41,225 bases of DNA. Source: Deltaproteobacteria bacterium (GTDB lineage: Bacteria; Desulfobacterota; Desulfobulbia; Desulfobulbales; Desulfurivibrionaceae). A program made the translations under genes and the position numbers. The notes beneath the pieces are model-generated. The model was not told the origin of the DNA and searched no databases. It worked only from the letters and a program-made list of their open reading frames with translations. The stretch covers positions 1-41,225 of the forward strand of contig JAJZPC010000016.1 in assembly GCA_021811385.1 (NCBI GenBank), given 5' to 3'. Shown one piece after another: positions 1 to 7,350 of this stretch. The first letter of the stretch is position 1. Every line of letters begins with the position of its first letter.

Positions 1-2
1 CC

Positions 3-1193
3 CTCAAGGATGAATCCGCCCAGCTCAAGGCGGTGCTTTTCAAAACCCAGCAGCGCTATCTCGCCTGTACCCCGGAAGACGGCATGGAGGTGGTCTGCCG
101 GGGGAGGATTTCCCTGTATGAAGCCCGGGGCGAATACCAGCTCATCGTGGACGTCCTTGCCTCAAAGGGCGCGGGAGCATTGCAGCTTGCCTTCGATCTT
201 CTCAAACGCAAACTGGCAGCCGAAGGTCTCTTTGCCGAGGAGAGAAAACAGCCATTGCCGCTGCTGCCGGAAAAAATAGCCCTTATCACCTCGCCCAGCG
301 GGGCGGCGGTGCATGATTTTCTCACCATGGCCCAAAAAAGATGCGCTGCCGTTCCCGTGGAGATCATCCCGGTCCGGGTGCAGGGGAGCGGAGCCATGGA
401 AGATATCATCGAGGCCATCGCCCTCTGCAACGAAAGGGGGCAGAATGACGTGATCGTTCTCTGCCGGGGCGGCGGCTCCCTGGAAGACCTGTGGACCTTC
501 AACGAGGAAAAGCTCGCCCGGGCCATTGCCGACTCAAGCATCCCCATTGTCTCGGCAATCGGCCATGAAGTTGACTTCACCATTGCCGATCTGGTCGCGG
601 ACCTCCGGGCGCCGACCCCGACCGGTGCAGCAGAAATGCTTATCCCCAGCCGCGCCCAGCTCCACGCCCAACTGCACAATCTCGCCACCCGGCTGACAAA
701 AACCGTGCAGGACAGACTGGTATTCTTCCGCCGCGCCATCGAGGGCCACCGGAAAATACTGGGCGACCCCACCTCGCTGCTCGACCAGTTCCGCCTGACC
801 ACCGACCATGCGCTGGCCGCTCTGCAATTCGCCTTTTCAAGCGCCATCCATCAACGCCAGCTCGCCCTTGCCCGGCTCAGTCAGATCCTGGCCCGTCACA
901 ATCCCCAACAGCGTCTGGATTATCAGCAGCAATGGGTCCAAGAACTGCACAGACGTTTGGTCCAGGCCATGCTTGGCCAACAGGAACGCAAGCGCGCGGC
1001 CCTGGGCAAAAATGCCGGCCTGCTCCATGCCATCAGCCCCCTGGCGGTTCTTGGCCGTGGCTACAGTATTGTGCAGCAGAAAAACGGAGATATTGTTCGA
1101 GACAGCGCAAGGGTGCAGCCGGGGGAGAATCTCAGCATCACCCTTGCCCGGGGCGGAATTGACTGCGAGGTGAAAACCATACGATCCGGATGA
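3..1193 (+). CDS. xseA: Exodeoxyribonuclease VII large subunit (5' end cut by window)
   Basis: Large catalytic subunit of exonuclease VII, a cytoplasmic nuclease that degrades single-stranded DNA to oligonucleotides with the small subunit XseB. The frame is open from the first bases and the leading residues (LKDESAQLKAVLF) match the interior of the N-terminal OB-fold, so the true start lies upstream. The family core is visible: EKIALITSPSGAAVHDF, the RGGGSLEDLW motif, the SAIGHEVDFTIADLVADLRAPTPT stretch in part (as IGHEVDFTIAD), a long helical region, and the closing LGRGYSIVQQ segment. No xseB follows; the next element is a hairpin and a tRNA on the other strand. The partner must be elsewhere or upstream. 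Identification is secure, the start is unknown. Confidence 0.96.
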   Translation, partial: LKDESAQLKAVLFKTQQRYLACTPEDGMEVVCRGRISLYEARGEYQLIVDVLASKGAGALQLAFDLLKRKLAAEGLFAEERKQPLPLLPEKIALITSPSGAAVHDFLTMAQKRCAAVPVEIIPVRVQGSGAMEDIIEAIALCNERGQNDVIVLCRGGGSLEDLWTFNEEKLARAIADSSIPIVSAIGHEVDFTIADLVADLRAPTPTGAAEMLIPSRAQLHAQLHNLATRLTKTVQDRLVFFRRAIEGHRKILGDPTSLLDQFRLTTDHALAALQFAFSSAIHQRQLALARLSQILARHNPQQRLDYQQQWVQELHRRLVQAMLGQQERKRAALGKNAGLLHAISPLAVLGRGYSIVQQKNGDIVRDSARVQPGENLSITLARGGIDCEVKTIRSG

Positions 1194-1213
1194 TTCTGCC
1201 CGCACAAAAACGA

Positions 1214-1250
1214 CAAAAAAAACGGCTTACGGAATAATCCGCAAGCCGTT
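1214..1250 (-). terminator. Rho-independent terminator of the tRNA-Pro transcript; hairpin shared with xseA
   Basis: Inverted repeat 1221-1250 with arms AACGGCTT and AAGCCGTT plus an inner CGGA/TCCG pair around a 4-nt loop. On the minus strand the stem is followed directly by eight T residues, a classic intrinsic terminator just downstream of the tRNA. On the plus strand there is no T tract, so it is at best a weak end for xseA. Confidence 0.85.
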
Positions 1251-1258
1251 GCTATTAC

Positions 1259-1335
1259 TGGTCGGGATGAGAGGATTCGAACCTCCGACCCCGTGCTCCC
1301 GAAGCACGTGCTCTACCAGGCTGAGCCACATCCCG
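1259..1335 (-). tRNA. tRNA-Pro(CGG)
   Basis: A 77-nt cloverleaf on the minus strand. The acceptor stem pairs CGGGATG (1335-1329) with CATCCCG (1269-1263), followed by discriminator A and an encoded CCA (1261-1259). The anticodon arm CGTGC/GCACG encloses the loop TTCGGGA with anticodon CGG (1301-1299), reading CCG proline codons. The T arm contains GGTTCGAATCC. The sequence closely resembles other bacterial tRNA-Pro. It lies between the HU terminator and its own terminator, so it is probably a single-tRNA unit; no convincing promoter was found directly upstream. Confidence 0.97.
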
Positions 1336-1423
1336 ACATTATAAATCTATCCTCAACTCCCTCCGCTGATTCCGGTAGAAGAATTGTGGAGCATATGTAC
1401 CCAGAGTTTCCCCGGGCGTCAAC

Positions 1424-1470
1424 AAAAAAGAAGGCAGACATCCTCTCTCAAGGAGTGCCTGCCTTCTTTG
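1424..1470 (-). terminator. Rho-independent terminator of the HU gene
   Basis: Minus-strand stem AGAAGGCAG / CTGCCTTCT with a loop of about 20 nt, then a run of T residues (complement of the A run 1424-1429). It starts about 25 nt after the HU stop codon. Confidence 0.85.
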
Positions 1471-1495
1471 CAATACTGTTACAGCGATTGATGAA

Positions 1496-1768
1496 TTACT
1501 TTACTGCTTCAGCAAGCTTGCTGCCGGGCTTAAAGCGAGCAACTTTGCGGGCCTTGATGGTGATGGCCTTTCCGGTCTGAGGATTGCGACCCTGACGGGC
1601 AGCCCTCTTGGTCACGGAAAATGTGCCAAACCCTACCAAGGTTACCTTGTCGCCTTTCTTCAAGGCGGCGGTAACCGCGGCCAGCATGCCGCCAAGGGTC
1701 TTCTCTGCTGCAGCCTTGCTGATACCGCCAGCCTTTGCCATGTTCTCGACTAATTCACTTTTGTTCAT
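1496..1768 (-). CDS. HU family DNA-binding protein
   Basis: Histone-like nucleoid protein that binds and bends DNA as a dimer. It is 90 residues long, exactly the family's usual size. The N-terminal helices (MNKSELVENMAKAGGISKAA) are followed by the beta-arm region with GFGTFSV and the signature GRNPQTG, then a Lys/Arg-rich end. The start at 1768 is set by an AGGAGG Shine-Dalgarno sequence a few bases upstream; the frame continues 17 codons further but without need. A sigma-70-type promoter and a pair of direct repeats lie upstream, and a strong terminator downstream, so the gene is likely its own transcript. HU alpha/beta or IHF subunit identity cannot be fixed from sequence alone; the length and lack of IHF-specific features favour HU. 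Confidence 0.96.
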   Translation of the reverse strand: MNKSELVENMAKAGGISKAAAEKTLGGMLAAVTAALKKGDKVTLVGFGTFSVTKRAARQGRNPQTGKAITIKARKVARFKPGSKLAEAVK

Positions 1769-1843
1769 TCCTCTCCTTCCTCCTCGTGAATTTAGAGATT
1801 CTCTGCCTTCTACAAGCACCGTAATGAAGTTGCCTTAGGGGCG

Positions 1844-1871
1844 ATTTAAACTTATGTGATGTGATTGTCAA
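1844..1871 (-). promoter_or_regulatory. Candidate sigma-70 promoter of the HU gene
   Basis: On the minus strand a perfect -35 TTGACA (1871-1866) is separated by 16 nt from TTAAAT (1849-1844), 4 of 6 matches to the -10 consensus. It lies about 75 nt upstream of the HU start codon. Confidence 0.6.
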
Positions 1872-1891
1872 ACAAAAAAAAGCGTCTGTCA

Positions 1892-1927
1892 AAGAAAAAA
1901 TGCGATGAAATAAGAAAAAAATGCGAT
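1892..1927 (-). repeat. Tandem direct repeat upstream of the HU promoter
   Basis: Two copies of an A-rich unit ending in ATGCGAT (plus-strand reading, about 1892-1906 and 1912-1927), about 20-21 bp apart, i.e. two helical turns. They lie just upstream of the -35 hexamer and could be a regulator site or UP-like element; function is unknown. Confidence 0.5.
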
Positions 1928-1964
1928 ACCGGTGCAAATTTTTCATCCATCAGACTGCCTAGAA

Positions 1965-2765
1965 TTACCCCAACGGCTCATATCTCCCTTGCGAATCAAC
2001 AATAACCTTGCTCACTCCCAACGACATGAATCCATCGTTAATAGCTGAAAACACATGCTTTTTTTGCACAACGGGCAAGTCCTTTTGCTGAACGGCAATG
2101 CTTGCGGTTTTCTGGGAAAGGCGTACCCGAACCCCCATGAACCCATGTTCTTGCAGCAACGCCTCGCACCGGGAAACCAGCACAATTTTCTCCCTGGTAA
2201 TGGGCTCATTGTGCGCTATTCGGGTAGCCAGACAGGAGGAGGCATGGACATTCCATGTCGACAGGGCAAAATCCCTGCTGAGCAAACGGATTTCCTGTTT
2301 GGTAAAACCGATGTCAGCCAAGGGGGTCTGCACCCTCAGTTCAGCGACCGCCTGCAACCCTGGCCGCTCCTGTCCGAGATCGTCGCGGTTGGTGCCATCA
2401 AACAACAGCGCGCCTGTGGGGAAAGAATGGTCCGTCAAAAATGTTTGGTAGATATTTTTCTTGCAGAGGTAACAACGATCGGGAGCATTGGCCACGAATT
2501 CCGGCCAACCGAGCGGATCGATCTCCACGGGATGGAAGCGGCAGCCACGTTCGTTGACGGTGCGCTCAACCCGCCCAGCCTCCGTGGGGGGCAGGAGTTC
2601 GGACTTGGCATGAAAGGCGTGAACCGCCGAAGAGCCTATGGCAACGCAGGCCGCATACAGGAGAAAGGAGCTGTCCACCCCTCCGGAAAAGGCGATGGCA
2701 ACCTGTTTGTGTCGGGATAATATTTTTTGCAGCTTTCCGTACTTTTGGGATAAGGAGATCTCCAC
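1965..2765 (-). CDS. larE: LarE-type ATP-dependent sacrificial sulfur transferase (PP-loop)
   Basis: LarE adenylates a substrate carboxylate (pyridinium biscarboxylate in nickel-pincer cofactor synthesis) and donates sulfur to it. The PP-loop SGGVDSS is at residues 27-33 from the chosen GTG start. Three cysteines occur at about 98, 101 (CYLC) and 178 (SSCLATR). Established LarE work distinguishes one-Cys sacrificial enzymes from three-Cys forms carrying an iron-sulfur cluster that can recycle sulfur; this pattern fits the three-Cys group. The start is uncertain: GTG at 2765 gives family-like length, while TTG at 2810 would overlap the upstream gene by 35 bp. No larA/B/C is nearby, so the partner here may be the adjacent DUF39 protein and the true substrate may differ from lactate racemase cofactor. 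Confidence 0.85.
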   Translation of the reverse strand: MEISLSQKYGKLQKILSRHKQVAIAFSGGVDSSFLLYAACVAIGSSAVHAFHAKSELLPPTEAGRVERTVNERGCRFHPVEIDPLGWPEFVANAPDRCYLCKKNIYQTFLTDHSFPTGALLFDGTNRDDLGQERPGLQAVAELRVQTPLADIGFTKQEIRLLSRDFALSTWNVHASSCLATRIAHNEPITREKIVLVSRCEALLQEHGFMGVRVRLSQKTASIAVQQKDLPVVQKKHVFSAINDGFMSLGVSKVIVDSQGRYEPLG

Positions 2766-2775
2766 CCTGGCGCAC

Positions 2776-3945
2776 TTATTCAGAGGGCAAGGTCTGGATG
2801 GGTTTTTCAAGTAAAAACTTGCCGGCGGTTATCCACTCTTTGAGAGTCTCGGCGATTTCCCGTGCCCGGACCACGCTGGAGAGCGGCGCCGTGGGCACCA
2901 TCTTGCCATTCACCTCGATCTGGCCGCTTTTGAGCTGGGCATAGCTGACCTCGCCATAGTTACGCGCCACGCCATGGGAATAGTCATAGGAATAGTCAAC
3001 GATCTGGGTGAAGATCTCCGCATCGGAAACCCCGGTATAGGCGGCCATCTCCTCATTCAGAATGGGGATCGGTATCCCGATGCCCACGGCCAGGGAACTC
3101 CCGTAACCCTGCATGCTCACGCCCTTGAGCCAGCGGGAAGACATCTGTTTCAAATCCCCCTGCACCATCAAGGTGCCGGCCGCTCTTCTGGTGGTGCCGT
3201 TTTCCGACCGCAGGGCTTTCGGGTTATGCTGGCTGCCCTGCCAGGTCACATACCCGACTCCGCCCCCCAGGAAGATCCTGGTGCCCAAACCGATGGTCTT
3301 ATAATAGGGATCATTCAACAACGGACTCAACTCACCGGCGCTGCAATAGGTCGCATTCCGCACCTGGGGTTTCAGGGTTCCCATGTAACAATATACGGTG
3401 CGATCGGAAAGATTGATGGCGCAATTGTAATTCTGGTAGCAGTTGCGGGGATTCACCAGGAGGGCGTATGGCAGATCGGCCAGGGTCACCTCTTTTTCCA
3501 CATTTTTATTGGGATAACAGTCGGTGCCATAGCCAACTGCCTTGAGCAGCACCTTCTTGCCGGCCACCAGATCCTCAAGCACATGGCCGCCGCCATAGAG
3601 AAATTCACCGGGGAAGACCTTATTCAACGGATCATCCTCGGTCGGCTCCGTCGCGCCGATATACACATCCACCGCCGCAAGCCCGGCATAGGCGGGGACA
3701 TTGTTCATCCACACCTTGAGCGCCTTGGTGGTGGGATTGGAGTGGCCGAAATTGATGAACGCCCCGGAGGAACACATGGGCGAGAAGGTGCCGGTGGTGA
3801 CCACATCGACCTTCCGGGCTGCTTCAACCGGGCCATGTTTTTTGACAATGCCGACCATCTCTTCGGCGGTGACCACCACAGCCTGCCCCGCCTTGATCTT
3901 GGCATTGATTTCTTCGTATGTTTTTTGAACCTTGAATTCGCTCAT
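2776..3945 (-). CDS. DUF39/COG1900 homocysteine biosynthesis-type protein
   Basis: A 389-residue member of the DUF39 (COG1900) family. In methanogens this family, with a ferredoxin-like partner, is implicated in making homocysteine from aspartate semialdehyde and sulfide. Recognisable features are the N-terminal KTYEEINAKIKAG, the DVVTTGTFSPMCSSGAF segment, VNPRNCYQNYNCAIN with closely spaced cysteines, the LGTRIFLGGGVGYV and QGSQHNP motifs, and SSRWLKGVSMQGYG. Multiple Cys (CSS, CYQNYNC, CYM, CSAG) suit sulfur chemistry or a cluster. The start at 3945 has a GAAGGAG ribosome site. It is 43 bp after a CBS-ACT gene and about 10 bp before the larE-like gene, probably one transcript. Archaeal homologues can carry a C-terminal CBS pair; this one lacks it. 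The exact reaction in this organism is inferred. Confidence 0.85.
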   Translation of the reverse strand: MSEFKVQKTYEEINAKIKAGQAVVVTAEEMVGIVKKHGPVEAARKVDVVTTGTFSPMCSSGAFINFGHSNPTTKALKVWMNNVPAYAGLAAVDVYIGATEPTEDDPLNKVFPGEFLYGGGHVLEDLVAGKKVLLKAVGYGTDCYPNKNVEKEVTLADLPYALLVNPRNCYQNYNCAINLSDRTVYCYMGTLKPQVRNATYCSAGELSPLLNDPYYKTIGLGTRIFLGGGVGYVTWQGSQHNPKALRSENGTTRRAAGTLMVQGDLKQMSSRWLKGVSMQGYGSSLAVGIGIPIPILNEEMAAYTGVSDAEIFTQIVDYSYDYSHGVARNYGEVSYAQLKSGQIEVNGKMVPTAPLSSVVRAREIAETLKEWITAGKFLLEKPIQTLPSE

Positions 3946-3988
3946 GAACCCCGCTCCTTCCCGGGAATAATCAGACAATGGCCGGAAA

Positions 3989-4588
3989 TCAATCCACCAC
4001 CGAGACAACCTTATGTCCGGCATCTTCGAGGGCGTCGATCGCTTTGTCCAACTCCCCCTTCTCCAGCCTGAAACAATACAATTTCCGCCGGGAGGAATGG
4101 CTTTCCGTTGCCACGCTGATTATCTCACACCCGTGCGCCTTAATGATTCTCGTAACATCCTCGACTCCTCCGACCTTGCCGACCAGAACATCCAGCCGCG
4201 AGGAGTCCCGCAACAACCCCATCATATTAATGAAAGCCGAGAGCAGATCAATGGCGGTGATGATCCCCACCAGTTTCTTTTTGTCAAGGACCGGCAAGCC
4301 GCCGATCTTGTAGTCGTGAATGAGACGGGCAGCCTTTTCAATGCTGGCGTTGAGATTGACGGTAATGGGATTGAGCACCATCACCTCATGCACATGGATA
4401 TCCTTCTCCTGGGAAGGGAAGGAATACTGCCGCAAATCGCTTTCCGTGATAAAGCCGACCAGCTGTTCATCCTCCACCACCGGCAGATGGCGGATGGAAT
4501 GTTTTTTCATCAACGCCCCGGCCTCTTGCAACAATGCGTCCTTGCCGACGATAATCAGATCTTTCTGCATGCAATTTTTTACTTTCAT
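3989..4588 (-). CDS. CBS-CBS-ACT domain protein (AcuB-like)
   Basis: A 199-residue cytoplasmic sensor-type protein. Residues 1-60 form a first CBS motif (KKHSIRHLPVVEDEQLVGFITESDL), 61-125 a second (DYKIGGLPVLDKKKLVGIITAIDLL), and about 130-199 an ACT-like domain (DVTRIIKAHGCEIISVAT...). CBS pairs bind adenosyl compounds (AMP, ATP, SAM, MTA) and ACT domains bind amino acids, so it could read methionine-cycle status. That role is inferred from its position as first gene before the DUF39 and LarE-like genes. AcuB-type proteins elsewhere have the same architecture. Only a weak ribosome site precedes the ATG. Confidence 0.85.
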   Translation of the reverse strand: MKVKNCMQKDLIIVGKDALLQEAGALMKKHSIRHLPVVEDEQLVGFITESDLRQYSFPSQEKDIHVHEVMVLNPITVNLNASIEKAARLIHDYKIGGLPVLDKKKLVGIITAIDLLSAFINMMGLLRDSSRLDVLVGKVGGVEDVTRIIKAHGCEIISVATESHSSRRKLYCFRLEKGELDKAIDALEDAGHKVVSVVD

Positions 4589-4921
4589 GATCCGGCCTGG
4601 GAAACGATTGGGCGTTTTTTCTCAAACTCTGCCTGGCATAATCCGGCCTTACCGCTACAGCAAAGGCATGATTATTTACTATGATGTTTATACATTATCC
4701 ACCCGGAGAAGCAAACAGTTAATGCCCTCCCCAGGGGACTTTCCTCGGGCAGACAGCCCCCGGGACACCGAGAGAACTTTTCCCTTTTATTTTTCCCGGG
4801 ATGCGATTAAGAAAGTCTCTGTAGCAAAGGGAAATCGCCTGAGTCCGCAAAAGTCTTGCCCGGAAGGTGGGCATACAGCAACCACAGTATAGAAATACGG
4901 CCATCAAGCCCAAACAATATT
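4589..4921. other. 333-bp divergent intergenic region (CBS-ACT / pheA)
   Basis: No gene seen. It holds the candidate minus-strand promoter at 4687-4714 and two hairpins: CCCGGGA (4759-4765) with TCCCGGG (4794-4800), and TGCCC (4857-4861) with GGGCA (4869-4873). The pheA side lacks a good Shine-Dalgarno sequence at the start codon. No known riboswitch or leader-peptide attenuator could be recognised. Confidence 0.5.
4687..4714 (-). promoter_or_regulatory. Candidate promoter of the CBS-ACT/DUF39/larE operon
   Basis: Minus-strand TTGCTT (4714-4709) and TATAAA (4692-4687) with a 16-nt spacer, about 100 nt upstream of the CBS-ACT start. The -10 matches 5 of 6, the -35 only 3 of 6. Confidence 0.4.
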
Positions 4922-6010
4922 ATGATGAAAAATACAAAAGACCTCACCCTTGCCGATGTCCGGCAACAGATCGACGCCATAGACAGTCAGTTTTTGGAGC
5001 TTCTCAAAAAACGACTGCTCTGCGCCAAGAAGATCGGCGAACTCAAGGATCAAAACAACAAAGCCAAATGGGATCCCTTGCGCGAACGGCAGATCTTCGA
5101 ACGGTTGCTTGCCGAAAACAACAGCGCGTTTCCCGAGGAACCCCTTGTCAGCATCTTCCACGAGATCATCACCACCTGCCGGCTCTCGCAAAAACATGTG
5201 GAGGTGGCCTACCTGGGGCCCGAAGCGACCTTTTCCCATCTGGCCGGAGTGAAATACTTCGGACACGCCGCCAAGTATCTTCCCCTGGAAAGCATTGAAG
5301 ACATTTTTGACGAGGTTGAGCGGGGCAGAACCGAATACGGCATTGTGCCGGTGGAAAACTCCATCGAGGGCGCGGTCACCTCGACCCTGGACTCCTTCAT
5401 CAAATACAATGTCAAGATCTGCGGGGAATTGAATCTGGGCATCATCCAGAACCTGGTCAATAAATCAGGCAATATGGATGACATCAAGCTGGTGGTTTCC
5501 CATCCGCAGCCCATTGCCCAATGCCGACAATGGCTGAAGAAGCATCTCCCCAACGTCACGATTCAGGAGGTCTCCAGCACCAGCGCCGCCGCGAAAATGG
5601 CCGCGGAGAACCCGAGCGTCGCGGCCATTGCCAGCTCGCTGGCCATCACCACCTACCACTTGCAGACCGTGGTCAAGGGCATCGAGGATTACCGGGGCAA
5701 CACCACCCGTTTTCTGCTCATCGGCAAGGAATCTCCCTCCAGAAGCGGCAAGGACAAAACCTCGCTCCTGGTCAGCCTCCTGGACCGGCCGGGCGCCCTC
5801 AACGACGCCTTGAGCATCCTGGCCCAGCGCTCCATCAACCTCACCCGGATCGAATCGCGTCCGGTCAAGGACGAACCGGGCCGCTATCTGTTCTTCATCG
5901 ACATGCTTGGCCATCTGGAGGATGAGATTGTCAAGGATGGCTGTGAGCGGCTGAAGGAAATCTGCTCGTATTTCGAGTGGCTGGGATCCTATCCCAGGGT
6001 GGGAGAGTAA
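4922..6010 (+). CDS. pheA: Bifunctional chorismate mutase / prephenate dehydratase (P-protein)
   Basis: Catalyses chorismate to prephenate and prephenate to phenylpyruvate in phenylalanine synthesis. The 362-residue protein has an AroQ chorismate mutase domain at 8-90 (DVRQQIDAIDSQFLELLKKR, with the RLLCAKKIGELK helix). A prephenate dehydratase domain spans about 94-272 (VAYLGPEATFSH, VPVENSIEGAV, and the catalytic TRF motif at 262-264). A C-terminal ACT domain spans 280-355 with GAL (291-293) and ESRP (311-314), the motifs linked to phenylalanine feedback inhibition. Two consecutive ATG codons (4922, 4925) open the gene; neither has a clear ribosome site, and the upstream in-frame TTG would add unrelated residues. 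It converges on moaA, separated by a small CGCAA/TTGCG hairpin at 6011-6024. Confidence 0.95.
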   Translation: MMKNTKDLTLADVRQQIDAIDSQFLELLKKRLLCAKKIGELKDQNNKAKWDPLRERQIFERLLAENNSAFPEEPLVSIFHEIITTCRLSQKHVEVAYLGPEATFSHLAGVKYFGHAAKYLPLESIEDIFDEVERGRTEYGIVPVENSIEGAVTSTLDSFIKYNVKICGELNLGIIQNLVNKSGNMDDIKLVVSHPQPIAQCRQWLKKHLPNVTIQEVSSTSAAAKMAAENPSVAAIASSLAITTYHLQTVVKGIEDYRGNTTRFLLIGKESPSRSGKDKTSLLVSLLDRPGALNDALSILAQRSINLTRIESRPVKDEPGRYLFFIDMLGHLEDEIVKDGCERLKEICSYFEWLGSYPRVGE

Positions 6011-6040
6011 CGCAATCCGTTGCGCCTTGCCCCCTCTCCT

Positions 6041-7126
6041 CTACCCGCCTATCCGCGACATCTGCCCGTGGCAGCTTCCCCCGCTCTCCACCGAAATGGT
6101 ATGCCCCTTCGGCTTGCTGAGAATCGCGGCGATGATAAGCTCCCTGATCTCCGCGTCGGTTGCCCCGCTGCGCAGCCTCTCCCTCAGATCGGTTTCCTGA
6201 TCGGACAAGAGGCAGGAACGCAGTCTGCCTTCCGAAGTGAGCCGCAAGCGGTTACACCGGTCGCAGAAGTGGTGACTGATGGGACTGATGAACCCGACCG
6301 TGCCGGCAGCCCCGGCAAACCGGTATATCCGGGCGGGGCCGTCCATCCGCTTCGCCTCCACCGGTTCAAGCGTCCCCAAGGGCTTGAGAAGCTCCATGAT
6401 CCCCTGGGAGCTGATGTACTTTTCTTTATTCCATAGGGCGGAATCGCCGATGGGCATGAACTCGATGAAACGGATCTGCAACGGCTCGGTAAGCGTCATC
6501 CGGGCAAAGTCGATGAATTCGTCGTCGTTTACCCCATTGAGGGCGACGATATTCAGCTTGATCGGGGAAAAACCAAGCTCCCGTGCCCTGCAGATTCCGG
6601 CCCAGACCCGGGCAAAGGCGTCCACCCCGGTGATCTGCCGGAAACGCTCCGGGCGCAGGGTGTCAAGACTGATATTCAGCTTGCTGATCCCGGCCTTCTG
6701 CAACTCTTCGGCATAATCGGCCAGCAAAACGCCGTTGGTGGTAAGCCGGATGTCCGTAAGCCCGGGTATTTCCGCGAGCGCCTTGATAAAGGTGAGCACA
6801 TCCCGCCGCACCAAGGGTTCGCCGCCGGTCAACCGGACCTTTTCGATGCCGAGCGAAACGGCAACACGCACCACCCTGAGGATCTCCTCGTAACGCAACA
6901 GCTCCTCGTTTGCCAGCTTGATCCGCCCTTCCTGCGGCGTGCAGTACTGGCAGCGGAGATTGCAGTGGTCGGTGAGGGAAATCCGCAGATAACTGATGGA
7001 ACGGGCAAACATGTCCGTCAACCGCTCTCCCTGGGATTGACCGGGAAGAGCAGCCTCAGGCGGAGAGCCAGGAGTTGCCGGTTGCTTTGCCGCATCGCGT
7101 TCGTGCTTGGTTTTCATGCTCGTCAT
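6041..7126 (-). CDS. moaA: GTP 3',8-cyclase MoaA (molybdenum cofactor synthesis)
   Basis: Radical SAM enzyme converting GTP to 3',8-cyclo-H2GTP, the first step of molybdopterin synthesis. The SAM-binding cluster motif C55xxxC59xxC62 (CNLRCQYC) and the second C-terminal cluster (CDRCNRLRLTSEGRLRSC) are present. So are RLTGGEPLVRRD and LNISLDTL. The protein ends in GG, the usual MoaA tail. At 361 residues it is about 30 longer than typical because of an N-terminal Pro/Ala/Gln-rich stretch before the conserved LTDMFARSISYLR. The ATG at 7126 has no good ribosome site; an ATG at the MF residues (39) would remove part of the conserved start seen in other MoaA proteins, so the longer form is kept. 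No other moa genes are nearby. Confidence 0.95.
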   Translation of the reverse strand: MTSMKTKHERDAAKQPATPGSPPEAALPGQSQGERLTDMFARSISYLRISLTDHCNLRCQYCTPQEGRIKLANEELLRYEEILRVVRVAVSLGIEKVRLTGGEPLVRRDVLTFIKALAEIPGLTDIRLTTNGVLLADYAEELQKAGISKLNISLDTLRPERFRQITGVDAFARVWAGICRARELGFSPIKLNIVALNGVNDDEFIDFARMTLTEPLQIRFIEFMPIGDSALWNKEKYISSQGIMELLKPLGTLEPVEAKRMDGPARIYRFAGAAGTVGFISPISHHFCDRCNRLRLTSEGRLRSCLLSDQETDLRERLRSGATDAEIRELIIAAILSKPKGHTISVESGGSCHGQMSRIGG

Positions 7127-7350
7127 GTGGAGTATCTTTAAAAATGAGCGGCAAGGAAGGAAAAAATTCTTCCCCCGGCGCCCTGCCCCGGATCTCCGGA
7201 GGAAATCGTCGACGCCGCCTGCATCAATCTTTGATTTTTTTCGGCTTTCCTGCTACATAGTGAGGGACGTAACACTACGACGCCTGAACGCATTCGTCAA
7301 TCGTCATTTATGCACTCCCCCTTTAAATTTCACCCTGGGAAAAACCGCTC

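Noticed and set aside
1338-1343. TATAAT on the minus strand next to the tRNA-Pro 5' end
   Set aside because: It is 2 nt from the mature tRNA end, so transcription would start inside the tRNA; not a usable promoter for it.
4736-4746. GAGGAAAGTCC on the minus strand, like the RNase P RNA P4 motif
   Set aside because: The other conserved parts of RNase P RNA are missing around it; a chance match.
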